NCBI GenBank assembly: GCA_014529385.2
Contig: CM043953.1
Location: forward strand, 87,843,842 to 87,907,841
Length of the DNA: 64,000 nt
DNA from: Adiantum capillus-veneris
Lineage: Eukaryota; Streptophyta; Polypodiopsida; Polypodiales; Pteridaceae
Direction of reading: 5' to 3'
In this document: piece after piece, positions 23,062 through 36,409 of the stretch
How the letters are laid out: every line of letters begins with the position of its first letter
Position numbering within the stretch: position 1 is the first letter of the stretch
The notes under the pieces: model-generated
What the model saw: the letters and a program-made list of their open reading frames with translations, nothing else
Told to the model about the DNA's origin: nothing
Databases searched by the model: none
Program-made: the position numbers and the translations under genes

Positions 23062-24151
23062 TGGCATGGCTTAGATTAGAATTTCCTAATCTATTTTAGA
23101 TCCTAAGCATCCTCACTATGCTAGATTGCATTGGTGTCCTCTCTCTCTTTGCCATAGTAATATTCGTCAATCAAAGCTTCTTTGCATTGCACATTGCATA
23201 CACTAATCGTCTGTCTTTTGAACTCTATTAATGATGGGATATGTACTATTGAAGTGCCACTACCCACATTGATAGAATTAGAAAGAATGGAAGTGATTAG
23301 GCTCCTTTGCTTCATTGATTTGGTCAAATTGTGTGACATTTTCACTCATTTTTTGCATCTTTGCATTAGCAATTTACCATTTCTTAGTTTTTCATTTCCT
23401 TTTGTGATTTGTTTATGTAAATAACCCTCTAGGTACTCATTTTGTTGCATTGCTAGTGTGTATGTGTAGTTTGTCACTAGGCCATTCCATTGAGCCTTTG
23501 ATTGCTTAATTTTCATGTTGTTTGATGCATCAATTTTTTGTCCAAAATCTAGTAGTTTTTTCAATCTTTCAGATTTGTACCGAGCCCTCAATCATCAATT
23601 TCATGCACCATTTGATTAACTCCCCTACTACTTTGTGTGTGTGTGTGTGTGTGTGTGTGTGAGCCTAAATCTTTCTGAGCATTTTTTGAGTGGTGGGATC
23701 CCACTCTAGAAAAGACAAAGGGAAAAAAAAAACTATTTCATTTTGCACAATTGGATTTGGCTGATTATTATACTATTGCACGTGCGTGCATTTTCTCTCA
23801 TCATCGTCCTCAGCCACCACCTATCACCCGTGCACACGACCCCACCTGTTGCCCTTGTAACATGTAACACAACTGTCTAAGTTGGCTCCTGAGTGCAACC
23901 CCCTCAGCCCGTAGGTTCACAGTCAGCAAGCCACTATCAAAACCCACCTGCAATCACCTAATACTCTTGGAGCACCCTTGTAGCCTACAATCGGCCTCTG
24001 GAGTCGTGAACACAAAATTCAAAAAAACCAAATCCCCAGGGCCTACAGTCACCTCAGTGCGACATCTGTCATTGGCCTCGCCAACAACCACGCCAAAAAA
24101 GCATGCCCATATACATAGCCTTGTTTGAATTCCACGTCAACACTGCAGCCT
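23062..24151 (+). other. Left interior of element X, non-coding
   Basis: No gag, protease or pol motif appears in any frame. It contains a (GT)n run at 23635-23660. Its continuation to the right of gypsy-1 is 32405-33737, also without domains. Confidence 0.7.
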
Positions 24152-24156
24152 TATAC
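24152..24156 (+). repeat. Target site duplication TATAC, left
   Basis: It matches 32400-32404 exactly and abuts the gypsy-1 5' LTR. Confidence 0.88.
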
Positions 24157-25802
<1,646 letters not shown>

Positions 25803-25803
25803 T

Positions 25804-25814
25804 TGGTATCAGAG
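25804..25814 (+). other. Primer binding site of gypsy-1
   Basis: TGGTATCAGAG, complementary to the 3' end of initiator tRNA-Met, lies one base after the LTR end. Confidence 0.88.
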
Positions 25815-26215
25815 AATTTGGTTTGTCTTTTCTTGCTTAAGAAGAGAGGTCCTTAAGCAGCCTATAAATGGTTGATTTGTTAATTATATTAGGGTAAGTG
25901 GAACTGAGATCTATTATTAGTTTTGTTGAGCACACTATGTGGGATATGGTGCACACTTCGGGAGCTTTGGACTTAATAATGGATTCTTTTTAGAGTTACC
26001 TACGGCTTTACCATTATTGAGCCATAATAAGTCCAAAAGGAGCTAGCCCTTGGCAACTCTGCTATGTTAAACCTACTCCACTACTCTCTATAATTAATCA
26101 CTTCGAGCCGTGGGTGTAGATACTTAAGTGCCAATTGTCAAAGGCTAAGAGGAGTGGCAACTCAGGTTTTGAATTGCCAAAGCATACACTAAGTACGTAC
26201 ACAAAATTTGTTAAC

Positions 26216-27574
26216 ATGGCTGACAATAACCAAGAGAGTAGAATTAACATTGATAGCTTTGATTTTGCACATGAAGGTGCTAATGATGATGCCCCATGTT
26301 TGTTAATTATCTTGTTACTAGGTTGCAGCAAGCTATGGGCAACCCTGCTTTGCAAACCGAAGTTACACAACAACTTTGTGCTCATAGGATTTCCCTTCCT
26401 CTCCAAGAGGAGAGAGAACTTAGGAGGCCTCTTGAAGAGGACCCCAAAAGAAGACTCCATCCCATCCGAGAGGAGGAATCTAAAGAGCAAGAAAGCAATG
26501 AAACCTTAAGTTCCTTTGAAGATTGTCTCTACGAAGACGGCGATCTAAACGATCGCCCACTCCTCCCAAGAGCAAAAGATCCACACACAGTCCTCCTCGT
26601 CATTCCAAAGGGAAGAGAGGAAACAAAGGAAGAAAAGGGCTAGAAAGAGGTCACCCTCTTCTCCTTCTTCTTCACCTTCCTCTTCTTCCAACGAAAGCTA
26701 TGGTTATTCTCCTAGAGAATACAAGAGGGGAGGACATCGTAAATCATATCCTACATGGCGAAGGTCACAAAAGCTAAAAAATTTTAAAGAGGGAGGAAAG
26801 AGTATCTCTTTTCTCACCTATGATGGCACCTTTGGTGCTACCGACAAAGTGTTGACCTTCATCCAGCAATTTGATGCGGCCTTTGGAGACGAGGGCTTCA
26901 CAGAGTCCTCCAAGCTATGCCATGTAGCTATGCACTTTTGAAAATCAGCTCTTCAATGGTGGGCTAGCCTTTGTGGCAATGACAAAGCCCCAAAGACATG
27001 GAAAACTATACCAGTTTCCATCATGAAGCAATTCCTTGCAAGCTATGCAAAGGACAAAGTGCTTATCGAATGGCGCAGCTTGAAGCTTCTCTCTCATGAG
27101 TCTATCCACAAGTATGTAGACAAGTTTTAGGATTTATATCTCAAGGCTACTGTCTTTCAAAAGCTAGACTTTGCCAAGAAAAAGCAGCAATTTTGTGCGG
27201 GATTACCTAAAGAGATGGCCGAATACATCAACTCTTAACAGCCTGGTTCTATCACTGAAGTAATCCATCATACCATGATTGCTTCACGCATCAATTTACA
27301 TCAAGGGGCTAGATGGAATGTCAAGCCCATGGAAAACAAAGTCAAAAATGATGCAAAGGGGAAAACCAATGCTCAAAATTCCTCCCAAGGCACTTCCAAG
27401 AACAACAACAACAATTGGTCCAAGGAAAAGGGAGTTTACAATGGACATGGTTATCGTTCTTGCCCCAAGAAGAATGCTCGCAATGAGACTCCTAGGGCTT
27501 CCACCATCGAAGCTCCAAAAGAGGATGTTCATTGCAAAGGATCATCACTTTCCTATGCTTGGGGAAAGCTAACA
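26216..27574 (+). pseudogene. gag: Gypsy-1 gag, broken
   Basis: The reading starts MADNNQESRIN and shifts frame twice through a charged Arg/Ser-rich stretch. It then gives the retrotransposon gag core (LTYDGTFGATDKVLTFIQQF near 26815, SALQWWASL near 26950). Stops in the core are TGA 26939, TAG 27128 and TAA 27236. The zinc knuckle near 27440-27475 keeps a GHGYRSCP-like remnant but lacks its first cysteines. The product would have been the capsid and nucleocapsid of a Ty3/gypsy element. Confidence 0.85.
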
Positions 27575-28257
27575 GAGCATGATGCCTTCATCTTGTTTGA
27601 CCCTAGCTCTACTCACAACTTCATATCAACAGAGTTGGCCACCAAGTTGGGCATTCAAGCTTTCTAGATGGGAGATATGGTAATGGCTGAAACAGCTTCA
27701 AGGGATAGCAAGCCTCCGTTACTCCCTTGATTGGGAAGTTGAGGCTTCATGTCCAAAGCTATGTCGACAAAGAAGACTTTTTAATCTCTCCTCTCCAACA
27801 TGAGGATGCTATCCTAGGGGCACCATGGTTTGATCGCATGGCTACCAATATGAAGCTCCCTGAAAGGAGAATCTACTTCATCTACAGGGGAAAGAACATG
27901 TATATAGATGCTAGTGAGCGTGGTTGCACTATTCCACTTGTAAATCCTCATGCTTTTGATACATCAATGAAGAGCTCAGTTTCTGCGTACATGATTTTTG
28001 TCAAAGAGTCTCTAAAATATCCTAATGTTTCATTAGATGTAAATGGTAGGAATCAAGAAGAGTTAGAATTGTCTCATTTGATAAAAGGATTCCAAGATGT
28101 GTTCATCGATGATATCCCTATGGACTTACCTCCAAAACAAGTGGATGATGACCATTGCATTGAGCCCCTTCTAGGAAGCTCACTGCCTAACAAGCCTCCT
28201 TATCAAGTCTCTCAAGCTCAACAAGAGGAGATCATGAGGCAAGTCAAGAATTGGTAG
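27575..28257 (+). pseudogene. Gypsy-1 protease and linker, broken
   Basis: The retropepsin active-site region reads FDPSSTHNFIS at about 27596-27628. The first Asp is kept, but Gly of the family DSG/DPG motif is Ser. TAG at 27665-27667 and a frameshift follow. The frame 27727-28257 continues with GKLRLHVQSYVDKEDF, ILGAPWFDRM (the second conserved protease block) and a linker to RT. Confidence 0.82.
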
Positions 28258-29512
28258 ACAAAGGTATGGTGAGGCCTAGTTCCTCTCCCTTTTGTTCTCT
28301 AGTCCTTTTAGTGCAAAAGAAAGATGGTACATACCATATGTGTGTGGACTATTGAGCACTAAAACTTATCACTATAAAAAATAGATTTTTTTGTGCCTCA
28401 GGTAGAAGATCATTTTGATAAGCTACAAGGCTCTAACTACTTCAGTAGGATTGACCTTAAAAGTGGCTATCATTAAATAAGGATAGTGGATGAAGATATC
28501 CTAAAGACCGCGTTTCGTACAACGTAGATAATCTACAAGGCTCTACCTACTTAAGTAGGATTGACCTTAAAAGGGGCTATCATTAAATAAGGATAGTGGA
28601 TGAAGATATCCTAAAGACCGTGTTTTGTACAACGTTTGGTCTTTATGAATATCTAGTCATGCCTTTTGGCTTGACTATTGCACCAGCTAGATTTAATTGT
28701 CTAGTGGAGAAATTTTTTAGACCTTACAACAAATTCACTGGAGTGTTCTTTGATGATATTATCATCTACTCCAAGTCTTTGGAGGAACATAACCAACATC
28801 TCCAAGTGTTTTTTCAAGCATTGAGGGAGAATAAGCTTTTTCTCAACCAAAAGAAAATCAAAAATTTCCTTCAAGAGATTCAATACTTAGGTCATATTAT
28901 CTCTCAAGATGGCATCCGTCTGGATCCATCAAAGTTCGAGGTAATAAAAGAATGGCCTAATCCAAGGAATCTACATGAGCTAAGAAGCTTTATTGGTATG
29001 TGTGCATACTATAGACGCTTCATAGCAAAATTCTCTGAAATAGCAGGACCACTACATGACTTAACTAAGAAGAACATTAAGTATGTATGGACTGCTAAGG
29101 AGCAAAATGCTTTTGATAAGCTCAAGGAGAAGCTTATCTCCCAACCAATCCTCAAGCTTTCGAATCTCTCAAAGACATTTGAGGTCCAATGTGATGTTGC
29201 CTTGGAGTAGTTTTTCTTCCAGAAGGGCATGACATAGCATATGAGAATTGAAGGCTCGATACGGATGAACAAGTCTTGGGAATTATGAGAAAGAGCTTTT
29301 AGATGTTCTTCATTTGCTAGACACATGGAAGCACTGCCTATTGGGGACTCCATTTATTCTACGAACCAACCACCAAACTCTCAAGTATTTCATGACGCAA
29401 ACCAAGCTTTCTGACAAACAAATGAGGTGGGAATTTTTTTTTTTGCAATTTAATTTCCATATTGCTCACATTGCTGGTAAGCACAATCAAGTGGCCGATG
29501 CACTTTCACGAC
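28258..29512 (+). pseudogene. Gypsy-1 reverse transcriptase and RNase H, broken
   Basis: RT blocks are visible in order: VRPSSSPFCS and KKDGTYHMCVDY (28265-28350), SRIDLK-GYH (twice, from the duplication), LVMPFGLTIAPARF (28655-28695), FFDDIIIYS with both catalytic Asp at 28752-28757, and GHIISQDGIRLDP. The RNase H portion follows, with NHQTLKYF near 29360 and IAGKHNQVADALSRR near 29475. A TAA replaces a normally conserved codon in the GYH block and is present in both duplicated copies. Further stops lie around 29208-29290. Confidence 0.88.
28414..28633 (+). repeat. 110-bp tandem duplication in gypsy-1 RT
   Basis: The segment CTACAAGGCTCT...AAAGACCG occurs at 28423 and again at 28533. The period of 110 is not a multiple of three, so it shifts the frame. 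Both copies carry the same TAA (28474-28476 and 28584-28586), so RT was already dead when the duplication arose. Confidence 0.92.
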
Positions 29513-29519
29513 GACCAAA

Positions 29520-30964
29520 AGTTAATGCAGTGTCTATAGATACTCACAATGATCTGTACTCTATGATAGATGAATATGCTACTGACCCTGACTTTATAGA
29601 CATAATGTCAGCCCTTGCTTTGGGGAAGAAAGAGGAACCATTCACCTTGCAAGATGGTTATCTTCTCCACGGCAATAGGCTATGTTCTACCCATTCCCTT
29701 CGTGGGAAAGTTATGTATGTATCCCATGCTCCTCCCTATGTAGGGCATAGAGGTATTCAACCTACTCTTTGAGGAGTAGAAACATATTTCTATTGGCCTA
29801 TTATGAAAGTGGACATACAAGAGTATGTTTCAAAATGTGTAGTATGCCAAAAGACAAAATATGATAGAGGAAAGCAACCTGGATTACTCCAGCCATTGCC
29901 TATCCCAAATTCACCATGGGAGAGTATATCTATGGATTTCATCTTTGGATTGCCCAAGTCTATCCATGGGAATACAAGAATATGGACAATAGTAGACAGG
30001 TTTAACAAGCAAGCACACTTTATTCATGTCAAAAAGACTATTAAGGCACACCAAATGGCAACTCTCTTCATATCTCACATTTTCAAACACCATGGATTAC
30101 CAACATCCATCGTGTCAGATAGAGATCCTAGAATGACCAGTAATTTTTGGAAAGATCTCTTTGAAATTCTAGGAACAAGATTGAATTTCTCTTCGGTCTA
30201 TCACCCACAAACGGATGGCCAAAGTCAATCTTTTGATAATCTACTCAAGACTTATGTTATCAAAGTAGATCAACGCTCACAACGGGAAAAGTACTTACCT
30301 CTTGTAGATTATGCCTACAATAATACTGTACATACATCTATGTGAAAAGCGCCTTTGAGATCATTGAGGGAAGACCTAAAAGTCCCTTGCTACAAAGTAC
30401 ATGGGAAGATCTTCGCCGTCAATGAGTATAGCCATGACCTACAAGAATCTTTTCAAAATATTAAGGAGGCTATATCCATATCTGAACAAAGGCAAAAAGC
30501 TGTTGTTGACAAGCACAGAAGGGCCTTAACATTCAAAGAAAATGATTGGGTCTTGCTTAAGTTTCCTAAGGCTCGATTAAGGCAAACCACGGGCAAAAAT
30601 TATATGGGCCATCAAAAGTATTATGCTAAGCTAGCAAAAAGATACTATGGTCCTTTCCAATTCTTGAAGCCCATCAATGAAACAGCTTACCAATTCAAGT
30701 TGCCCAACCATTGGCTCATGCAAAATGACTTTCATGTGAGACTACTTAAGCCCTACAAAGGAGAGACACCAAGTGAACCAATTATCGAAGACCCTCCCGA
30801 AGTTGAAGACCAAGAAGAGGTGCTACAACCCGAAGCTATCCTTCGGCATGAAGACAAGGTACTACGACATGGTAACATTATCTGACGGTATGTTATTAAG
30901 CTCAAACATTATCCTTTTGAACATGCTAGATGGATGCAAGGATTACAGCTTAAGGATAGTATGA
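29520..30964 (+). pseudogene. Gypsy-1 integrase with chromodomain-like C-terminus, broken
   Basis: The zinc-binding part ends CVVC near 29840. The core has Asp codons at 29935-29937 (MDFIFGLP) and 30118-30120 (SDRDPR), but the position of the catalytic Glu in TDGQS-Q reads Gln (30226-30228). Stops are TGA 29770, TGA 30343 and TGA 30883, and a small shift lies near 30355. The C-terminal end has FHVRLLKPY followed by PEAILRHEDKVLRHGNII and RYVIKLKHYPFEHARW across the last stop, the pattern of a chromodomain that targets integration in chromoviruses. Confidence 0.87.
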
Positions 30965-31190
30965 ACCTTGTCAATGCTTACAATGTTACATTAGAGTAAG
31001 CAATGTACAAATTTCTTTTAAATGACCCATGTTTTTTTTGTCTTATAAGACTAGTTCTCTTTTTAATTGTGCACAAATTTAAATAGTATGCATGCTTAGA
31101 CTCATGTTTGTGATGAAAACGTCTCTCAAACACCAAGTAGAAATTGTCACTCTACTTTGGGAGAATGAAATGGAATAAAGTGCAGACAAT
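30965..31190 (+). other. Gypsy-1 untranslated region before the 3' LTR
   Basis: Non-coding; aligns with 14425-14665. The purine tract seen at 14825 in the relative is missing because a deletion removed the end of this region and the start of the 3' LTR. Confidence 0.75.
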
Positions 31191-32399
31191 GCTTGATGGC
31201 TAAGGTGATTGAGGTGCTTGAGATGCTTGAGGTGCTTGTCATGCTTGAGATGCTAGGGTTGTCCTTGAGGTGAGAACCCAGCCCAAGCTTGAAGTGCTTA
31301 AGGGCCAAGCTTGTGGTGGGAAGTAAGCCTAAGCTTGAGGGGCTAGAGGTATCAAAAATTCAAGATTCAATCCCTACAAGGAGGGGGTGATGAGAGAGAA
31401 CACCCACACACTCACACAAGGCATGCTTAATACAAAGAAAGCAAAAGGGACACTTGTCAAGTTCCTCCTCATGTTGCCGCCATGGTGTGCCTGAAGCCTA
31501 TTGGTTGGCCACCCAAGGGGTCCAATGATAATTTAGGAGACTTAATTAATTGTCTTTGCATTCATCAAGTCCTCTCTCTCGAAGGGGAAATGGGGACACT
31601 TGTCCCAAGTCTACCCTTGTTGCTTGTAATGCCTCCTGCTTGTGATTGGCTAGGCCTGGAGGGGTCCAATGATCTTCAAGCATGACCTACCAGGGGGGGG
31701 TCGACCAAAGCAAGCTACGGGGTTGCTTGAGGGGTATACTCTCCCACAAAAACTCACACACACACTCTCATTGTGCATTGTGCAAAGTGCAAGAGCTCCC
31801 TCTCCTTCTCCAAGCAAGTAGAGGTTGAGAGCCTACACCAGCACTCTTGGCTATGGGGTGCAAATCCAACCAAGATCCATGCTTCAATGCTTAAGCTTTC
31901 CATCTTCCCCATCTTCATTACTATGCTATTATGTATGCTAGCAAGAAGAGTGATGATAAGTGAAGAGCAAATTCTTTCTCCTATGAAATGTTTCTTCTTC
32001 CTCTTCCCTACCCTCATTCCCTGCTAGCTCTCTCCACCTTCAAAGGTGTTTGAGGTCTTGGGACTGAGGCTTGGAATAGTTAAATAATCGACAAATTTTA
32101 TGTTCTGCTTGTGATGCATGAAGATTTCCATCTTCATTGCATCACCTAGGTCACAAGGAACACAAAGATTGTATTGTAACAAGGCTCTCTTAATGGGAGA
32201 AATCATAATACAAATGCCTCTTGGAGGGGGGACCGGCTTTCTCTCTCTTGCAAAAGTATTGTTCATGCCAAGTTAACTATTTGCTATGTCTATGTTAATA
32301 TCTTCAATTATGTTCACCGGCTATGCTCACAAAGTAATTTCTCAAAAGTACTCTCATTAATATTTGGTACTCTCAAGTTAATAGGCCAATTCCATTCCA
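31191..32399 (+). repeat. 3' LTR of gypsy-1, first part deleted
   Basis: It aligns with about 24470-25802, beginning in the GGTGCT minisatellite. The first 310 bp or so of the LTR are absent. It ends CCATTCCA followed by the TATAC duplication. An internal deletion near 32236 removes part of the block that reads GAGGGGGGACCGG in the other copies. Confidence 0.9.
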
Positions 32400-32404
32400 T
32401 ATAC
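32400..32404 (+). repeat. Target site duplication TATAC, right
   Basis: Exact match to 24152-24156, flanking gypsy-1. Confidence 0.88.
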
Positions 32405-33737
32405 AATTTAAATCAAACTTGTAATATCCTTATCTTGAGAGCCATTTCCCACGGTTAGTAGCACTCAAAAGTTATGCTTTAGCACATCATCTTGCAACGC
32501 TTTCACCCGAAGGCTTTCAGGCCTCCAAGCTCCATCTCAGCCCATTCTCACCGAGCTAGAGCATTGCTCAATAAATTGATTTCCCACTCCAAAACCTTGC
32601 ACACTTCGAGAATGATGGCATCAAGGATTCACATACTGCATCCGTTTAGCACCAATTTTCATAGGCTCACACAACGTAAGGGGCATTTTCCACAACAGGC
32701 AAAGGCTTGCAGGACCAAAGCAAATCCGTGGGAAAATCCAAAGAAATTTGTTATGAAGAGTGGCTTCACTATAGGTGAAGAGGTTCTTCACATCAACCAA
32801 AGGAAACCCAATATTTGCTTTGTGCATTCAAATCAAGCAATGCATTCACCCTTTAATCGTGCTAACATAGCACACTTTGAGTACAAATCAAGTTATGTTT
32901 TGGCTTTCCACCCACTTTTGTGAGAGTACTAGACACTGCCGGCATAAAACCGATAAGACCTTCCTCATGGGCTATGGATATGTGCACCCATGATACTACG
33001 TATGTTATGCCTACACATGCATCAATCACTTGTGATGCACATGTGGCTAGGGTAATAACATCACTAAATGAACAACAAAAATCATGAATGAGTACCACTA
33101 TTGCAATGTATGTGTATTTTGCTCCATTTTCCATGGAAATTACACCTTTATCAGAACAAACCAACTACATGAATGAAGAAGACAACATCAACATGAAAAT
33201 GATGAAGAAAACGTCGACACACGACGAAGCTCACGACATCAAGATGTAAGGATAGCAGTTTGGGGACATTCTCCAACATATTCAAAATAAATTAAAGGTC
33301 CTTTTGCATAGCATAAAATAATTTGAGGGCTTTTTTTCACGTGGTTTTTTCATCCATTAAACATATGTGTACATTATGTCTTCCTTTGCATTTTCACATT
33401 TTGCATTGGATCAAAACGTCGACAACAACATCATCAAGATATGGCAAGGACAATGACGACATTACAAGAAGTTTTGTAGTACATGGGGGAGAAAATCCTC
33501 CAACAAACAACAAACAAAATGTGATATAAGCATTCTCTCAATTGTACCTTACCCTCTATGTGTGCCAGGGGAGGCTTGTGTGTGTGCCTACATCCTAATA
33601 TTTTGTATGCCTACACCTTTGTGTCTAAGGGATGCAAATTTGTGTTCAAGGGGACACTTGTAATTTGTGTGCCTCACCCTAGTGTCTTTTGAGGGGAGGA
33701 TAATCTTGTGTGAGTGATATGCAACCAAAAGCCACAT
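32405..33737 (+). other. Right interior of element X, non-coding
   Basis: The longest ORF (32492-32923) has no recognisable domain and an irregular composition. No pol motifs are seen. It ends at the purine tract before the 3' LTR. Confidence 0.6.
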
Positions 33738-33747
33738 AGGGGAGGAT
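33738..33747 (+). other. Purine tract of element X
   Basis: AGGGGAGGAT directly precedes the TGTTGGGATG that opens the 3' LTR. Confidence 0.8.
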
Positions 33748-34088
33748 TGTTGGGATGCGGGCTTTTTTTGCATCTCTTGTGTGAACAACCTCTTCCACCT
33801 AGAAAAGTGACGTGTCAATAACCCATGTGAATAACCTCTTACAACCCATGTGTAAAGCATAGACACTTGTGATTGTGCATAAGCAGCCACATATATCCTT
33901 TATGTGTCAAAAGGTGCTTCTTTGTATATACCTATATAGAGGCACATGATTCTCAATAAAATCCAAATCTACTGTTTTGCAACTATACTCTATTGTACTA
34001 TGTTCCCAATTTCAAACCCTAAGCTAACTCTATTCTGATCATGCTTATGCCATGAATGACACACTAACCCATCCACCATAACCTAGCA
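33748..34088 (+). repeat. 3' LTR of element X
   Basis: It aligns end to end with 22707-23048, with the TATATAG box near 33933 and AATAAA at 33955-33960 conserved. It ends TAGCA. Confidence 0.9.
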
Positions 34089-34335
34089 ACCACCAACATG
34101 GAAATGCTAAACTCGACGCATTGCTTCAAACCTAGATGAAGGCGAGATATTTCGCTTCATTGTTGGTGTGGACATCCTCCAAATCATAAGCCTTTGAGAA
34201 GATTACCTTGCTATGCGGATCTTATATCACCACACCTCCACCTGCGTTTTGCAAAATCCTCCTATACACACCATCAAACCACATGGTAAAAACTCCCACC
34301 AAGTCTAGCTCCTCCTTGTCAAAGTTTTGTCACAC
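34089..34335 (-). pseudogene. Gypsy-3 pol, upstream half: RNase H
   Basis: On the minus strand the reading includes MWFDGVYRR (first Asp of RNase H, near 34278), GGGVVI-DPHSKVIFSK and TNNEAKY (Glu motif, near 34158). The third acidic motif (QGDAS) lies on the other side of element X near 22690, so the two halves together form one domain. Similarity beyond 34335 is too weak to call. Stops follow TNNEAKY. Confidence 0.75.
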
Positions 34336-34823
34336 ATGGTTTCACTAACGATAGTCATGCTCAAGGAAAATGACCATATACCAAAAGGACCATATCCGGT
34401 AACAAATCTATAAGGTATACATATCTCAATTATTAGCATATGCAGCCATATATTTATGAACAAGTGCCAAGTGCAACATGTTTTGCGTAGAAGAGGCACA
34501 TTTAGCCAACTAATGTCCAAGTGAAGATGTTGAAATAATACCCTCACACTAAACAAAGATAAAAAATCTAAAAATAAAAAGTCAAAGCTAGATCTCTTTG
34601 CACCCATCAACACACATATCCAAGAATACCGGCTTTTTGGAGCAAATTGGTAAATTATATATTTCTTTGTGGTTAGAACTTGGTTAATCTTAAAAACATG
34701 AGTTTCTTAATTGATCGTTAACTAGTGCATGTTTCCATTGTATTCTACTCTTATATAAGAAGATTATTTTCTAGCTAACATAGGCACGTGCATGCACGTG
34801 CACACACACACACGGAGGGGGGG

Positions 34824-34867
<44 letters not shown>

Positions 34868-35124
34868 ATAAATGCCATTTGCAAAATCATCTCTCAATTT
34901 TTGACAACTAATCAAGGCCATTTACCAAATCAACTAATGAACAACTTACCTAAGTAGTTTTTTATTACAAAATGTGTATTTACATGCATCTAGAATGACT
35001 GGGTGTGATTAAAATTCATTATTTGGGTGTGGCAATGCTTTGACAAAATAACTATAGTAGGGTTTTTTTTAGCATTGTAACTGGAATTAATCTATGTGTA
35101 ACTCTCTCTCTCTCTCTCTCTCAC
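34336..35124. other. Unassigned; contains (AC), (G) and (AG) simple repeats
   Basis: The right end of gypsy-3 may reach to about 34620, but no motif supports it. Simple sequence lies at 34786-34866 (AC, then a run of G, then AG) and a CT tract at 35101-35122. Confidence 0.5.
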
Positions 35125-35185
35125 TCATAACCCAAGTGTGGTAGATTGGTTATGCCATTTTCCTCTTCAATAACAATAGTATTAG
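35125..35185 (+). mobile_element. SINE copy 1, head only
   Basis: It shares CCCAAGTGTGGTAGATTGG and the following bases with the full copies at 35203 and 35381, then diverges, so it is a truncated head. Confidence 0.6.
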
Positions 35186-35202
35186 GGGCTAACAACCTTT
35201 CT

Positions 35203-35338
35203 ATCACCCAAGTGTGGTAGATTGGTTATACCATTTCCCTCTTAAATAACAAGTCTTGAGTTCAACTCTCCTCGTCTGATAGATTTTTGGGGTCTCTTAG
35301 GATAGTTTCCTATGACGTTAAAATTCTCCTCTTCTCGG
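35203..35338 (+). mobile_element. tRNA-derived SINE, copy 2
   Basis: The head resembles a tRNA gene, with an A-box-like TGGTAGATTGG at 35215-35225 and a B-box-like GAGTTCAACTC at 35258-35268, at a spacing usual for internal RNA polymerase III promoters. A 70-bp body follows, ending CTTCTCG. Copy 3 (35381-35518) matches along the whole length and an inverted relative lies at 47962-48100, so this is a repeat family, not a functional tRNA. Confidence 0.72.
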
Positions 35339-35380
35339 GTGTGTGTGTGCTAATAAGAAAACAAAAATGGTATAACCTTT

Positions 35381-35518
35381 CTAGCACCCAAGTGTGGTAG
35401 ATTGGTTATGTCATTATCCTCTTGAATAACAAGTCTTGAGTTCAACTCTCCTCATTGGATATATTTTTAAAGGTCTCTTGGGATAGTTTCCTACGACGTT
35501 AAAATTTTCTTCTTCTCG
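35381..35518 (+). mobile_element. tRNA-derived SINE, copy 3
   Basis: It has the same head and body as copy 2 with scattered substitutions. The 40-bp gap between the copies holds a short GT run and AAATGGTATAACCTTTCTA, the latter also repeated before copy 2 in part. Confidence 0.72.
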
Positions 35519-36400
35519 CACTAGAAGATCTCGCTTAAATTCTGGTGTCAAATTACCGGCATCAATGGTGGGCGTCGGTATATGTGTAGGTAGATCTGGA
35601 GGGAGATTAAGTTTTATAAAATTTTAAATTTTAAATTTTTGGTGCCTATACCAGTGCCTATATAAATGACTGTACTGGCACGCATATCGATGCTCATACC
35701 AACGCCTATATCGACACCTGTACCTATGGACCCTACAAAAAATGAAACCGCAGGTCTTTCTTGCGCATTTCCCTCCTTTCTTCTTTCGCCCTCCTCCTCC
35801 TCACTTGTTGCAGATCTGTTGCATAAGGACTTACCGAAGGTGACATTCTCACTCGTGGACTACTCCCTACCATCAAGGTGAGATTCTTTTCAAGTTTCCT
35901 TGTAGGTTGTGCAATTTAGTGTATGTGTGTGTAACATAGCGTGTGTATGTGTGCATTTTTGTAGGTTTGGAGACGTTTTCCCAAGTTTTTCTTGCTCAAA
36001 TAGGCCGCATGTGAGTGCTCTAAATTTCTTTTTTGTTGTATACACACATACACACACACATTCACATAAACATGCATGCAAGTAAATAAAAATGCAAACT
36101 AAACAATATACTAAACACACATGATTAAACACACTACGTGCACACACAATCACATTTTAAATTTATATATTTTTAAAATTTTTATGCAAATTTATTTTAA
36201 AATTATGAAGCAATCTTAAATTGTGGTTTATCCTAGGTGTTATGAATGTCAATGTAAAAATGTTCGTTATAAAGCTGGTTTTAGTGTTGATTAGTTTGGA
36301 TTAGTTTATGTTATCACATATATAATAACATGTTGCAAGATAACAACTTGAAGGTAAAGGAAGCAGGTAATAATGAGGCAAAGCTATGTTGCCAAATCTC
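35519..36400. other. Unassigned; TATACC/ACGCCTATA-rich stretch
   Basis: At 35560-35730 the words GCCTATA, TATACC and GCGTCGGTATA recur; the last is shared with 48287-48298. No ORF is credible. 35890-36160 holds short GT/AC tracts. Confidence 0.4.
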
Positions 36401-36409
36401 TTCGCAATT

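Noticed and set aside
32492-32923. Coding gene in element X
   Set aside because: A 143-codon ORF without any recognisable motif, in the interior of a non-autonomous element; composition looks random.
35203-35280. A functional tRNA gene
   Set aside because: Box-like elements are present, but no cloverleaf can be drawn with confidence, and repeated copies with a shared body show it is a SINE.
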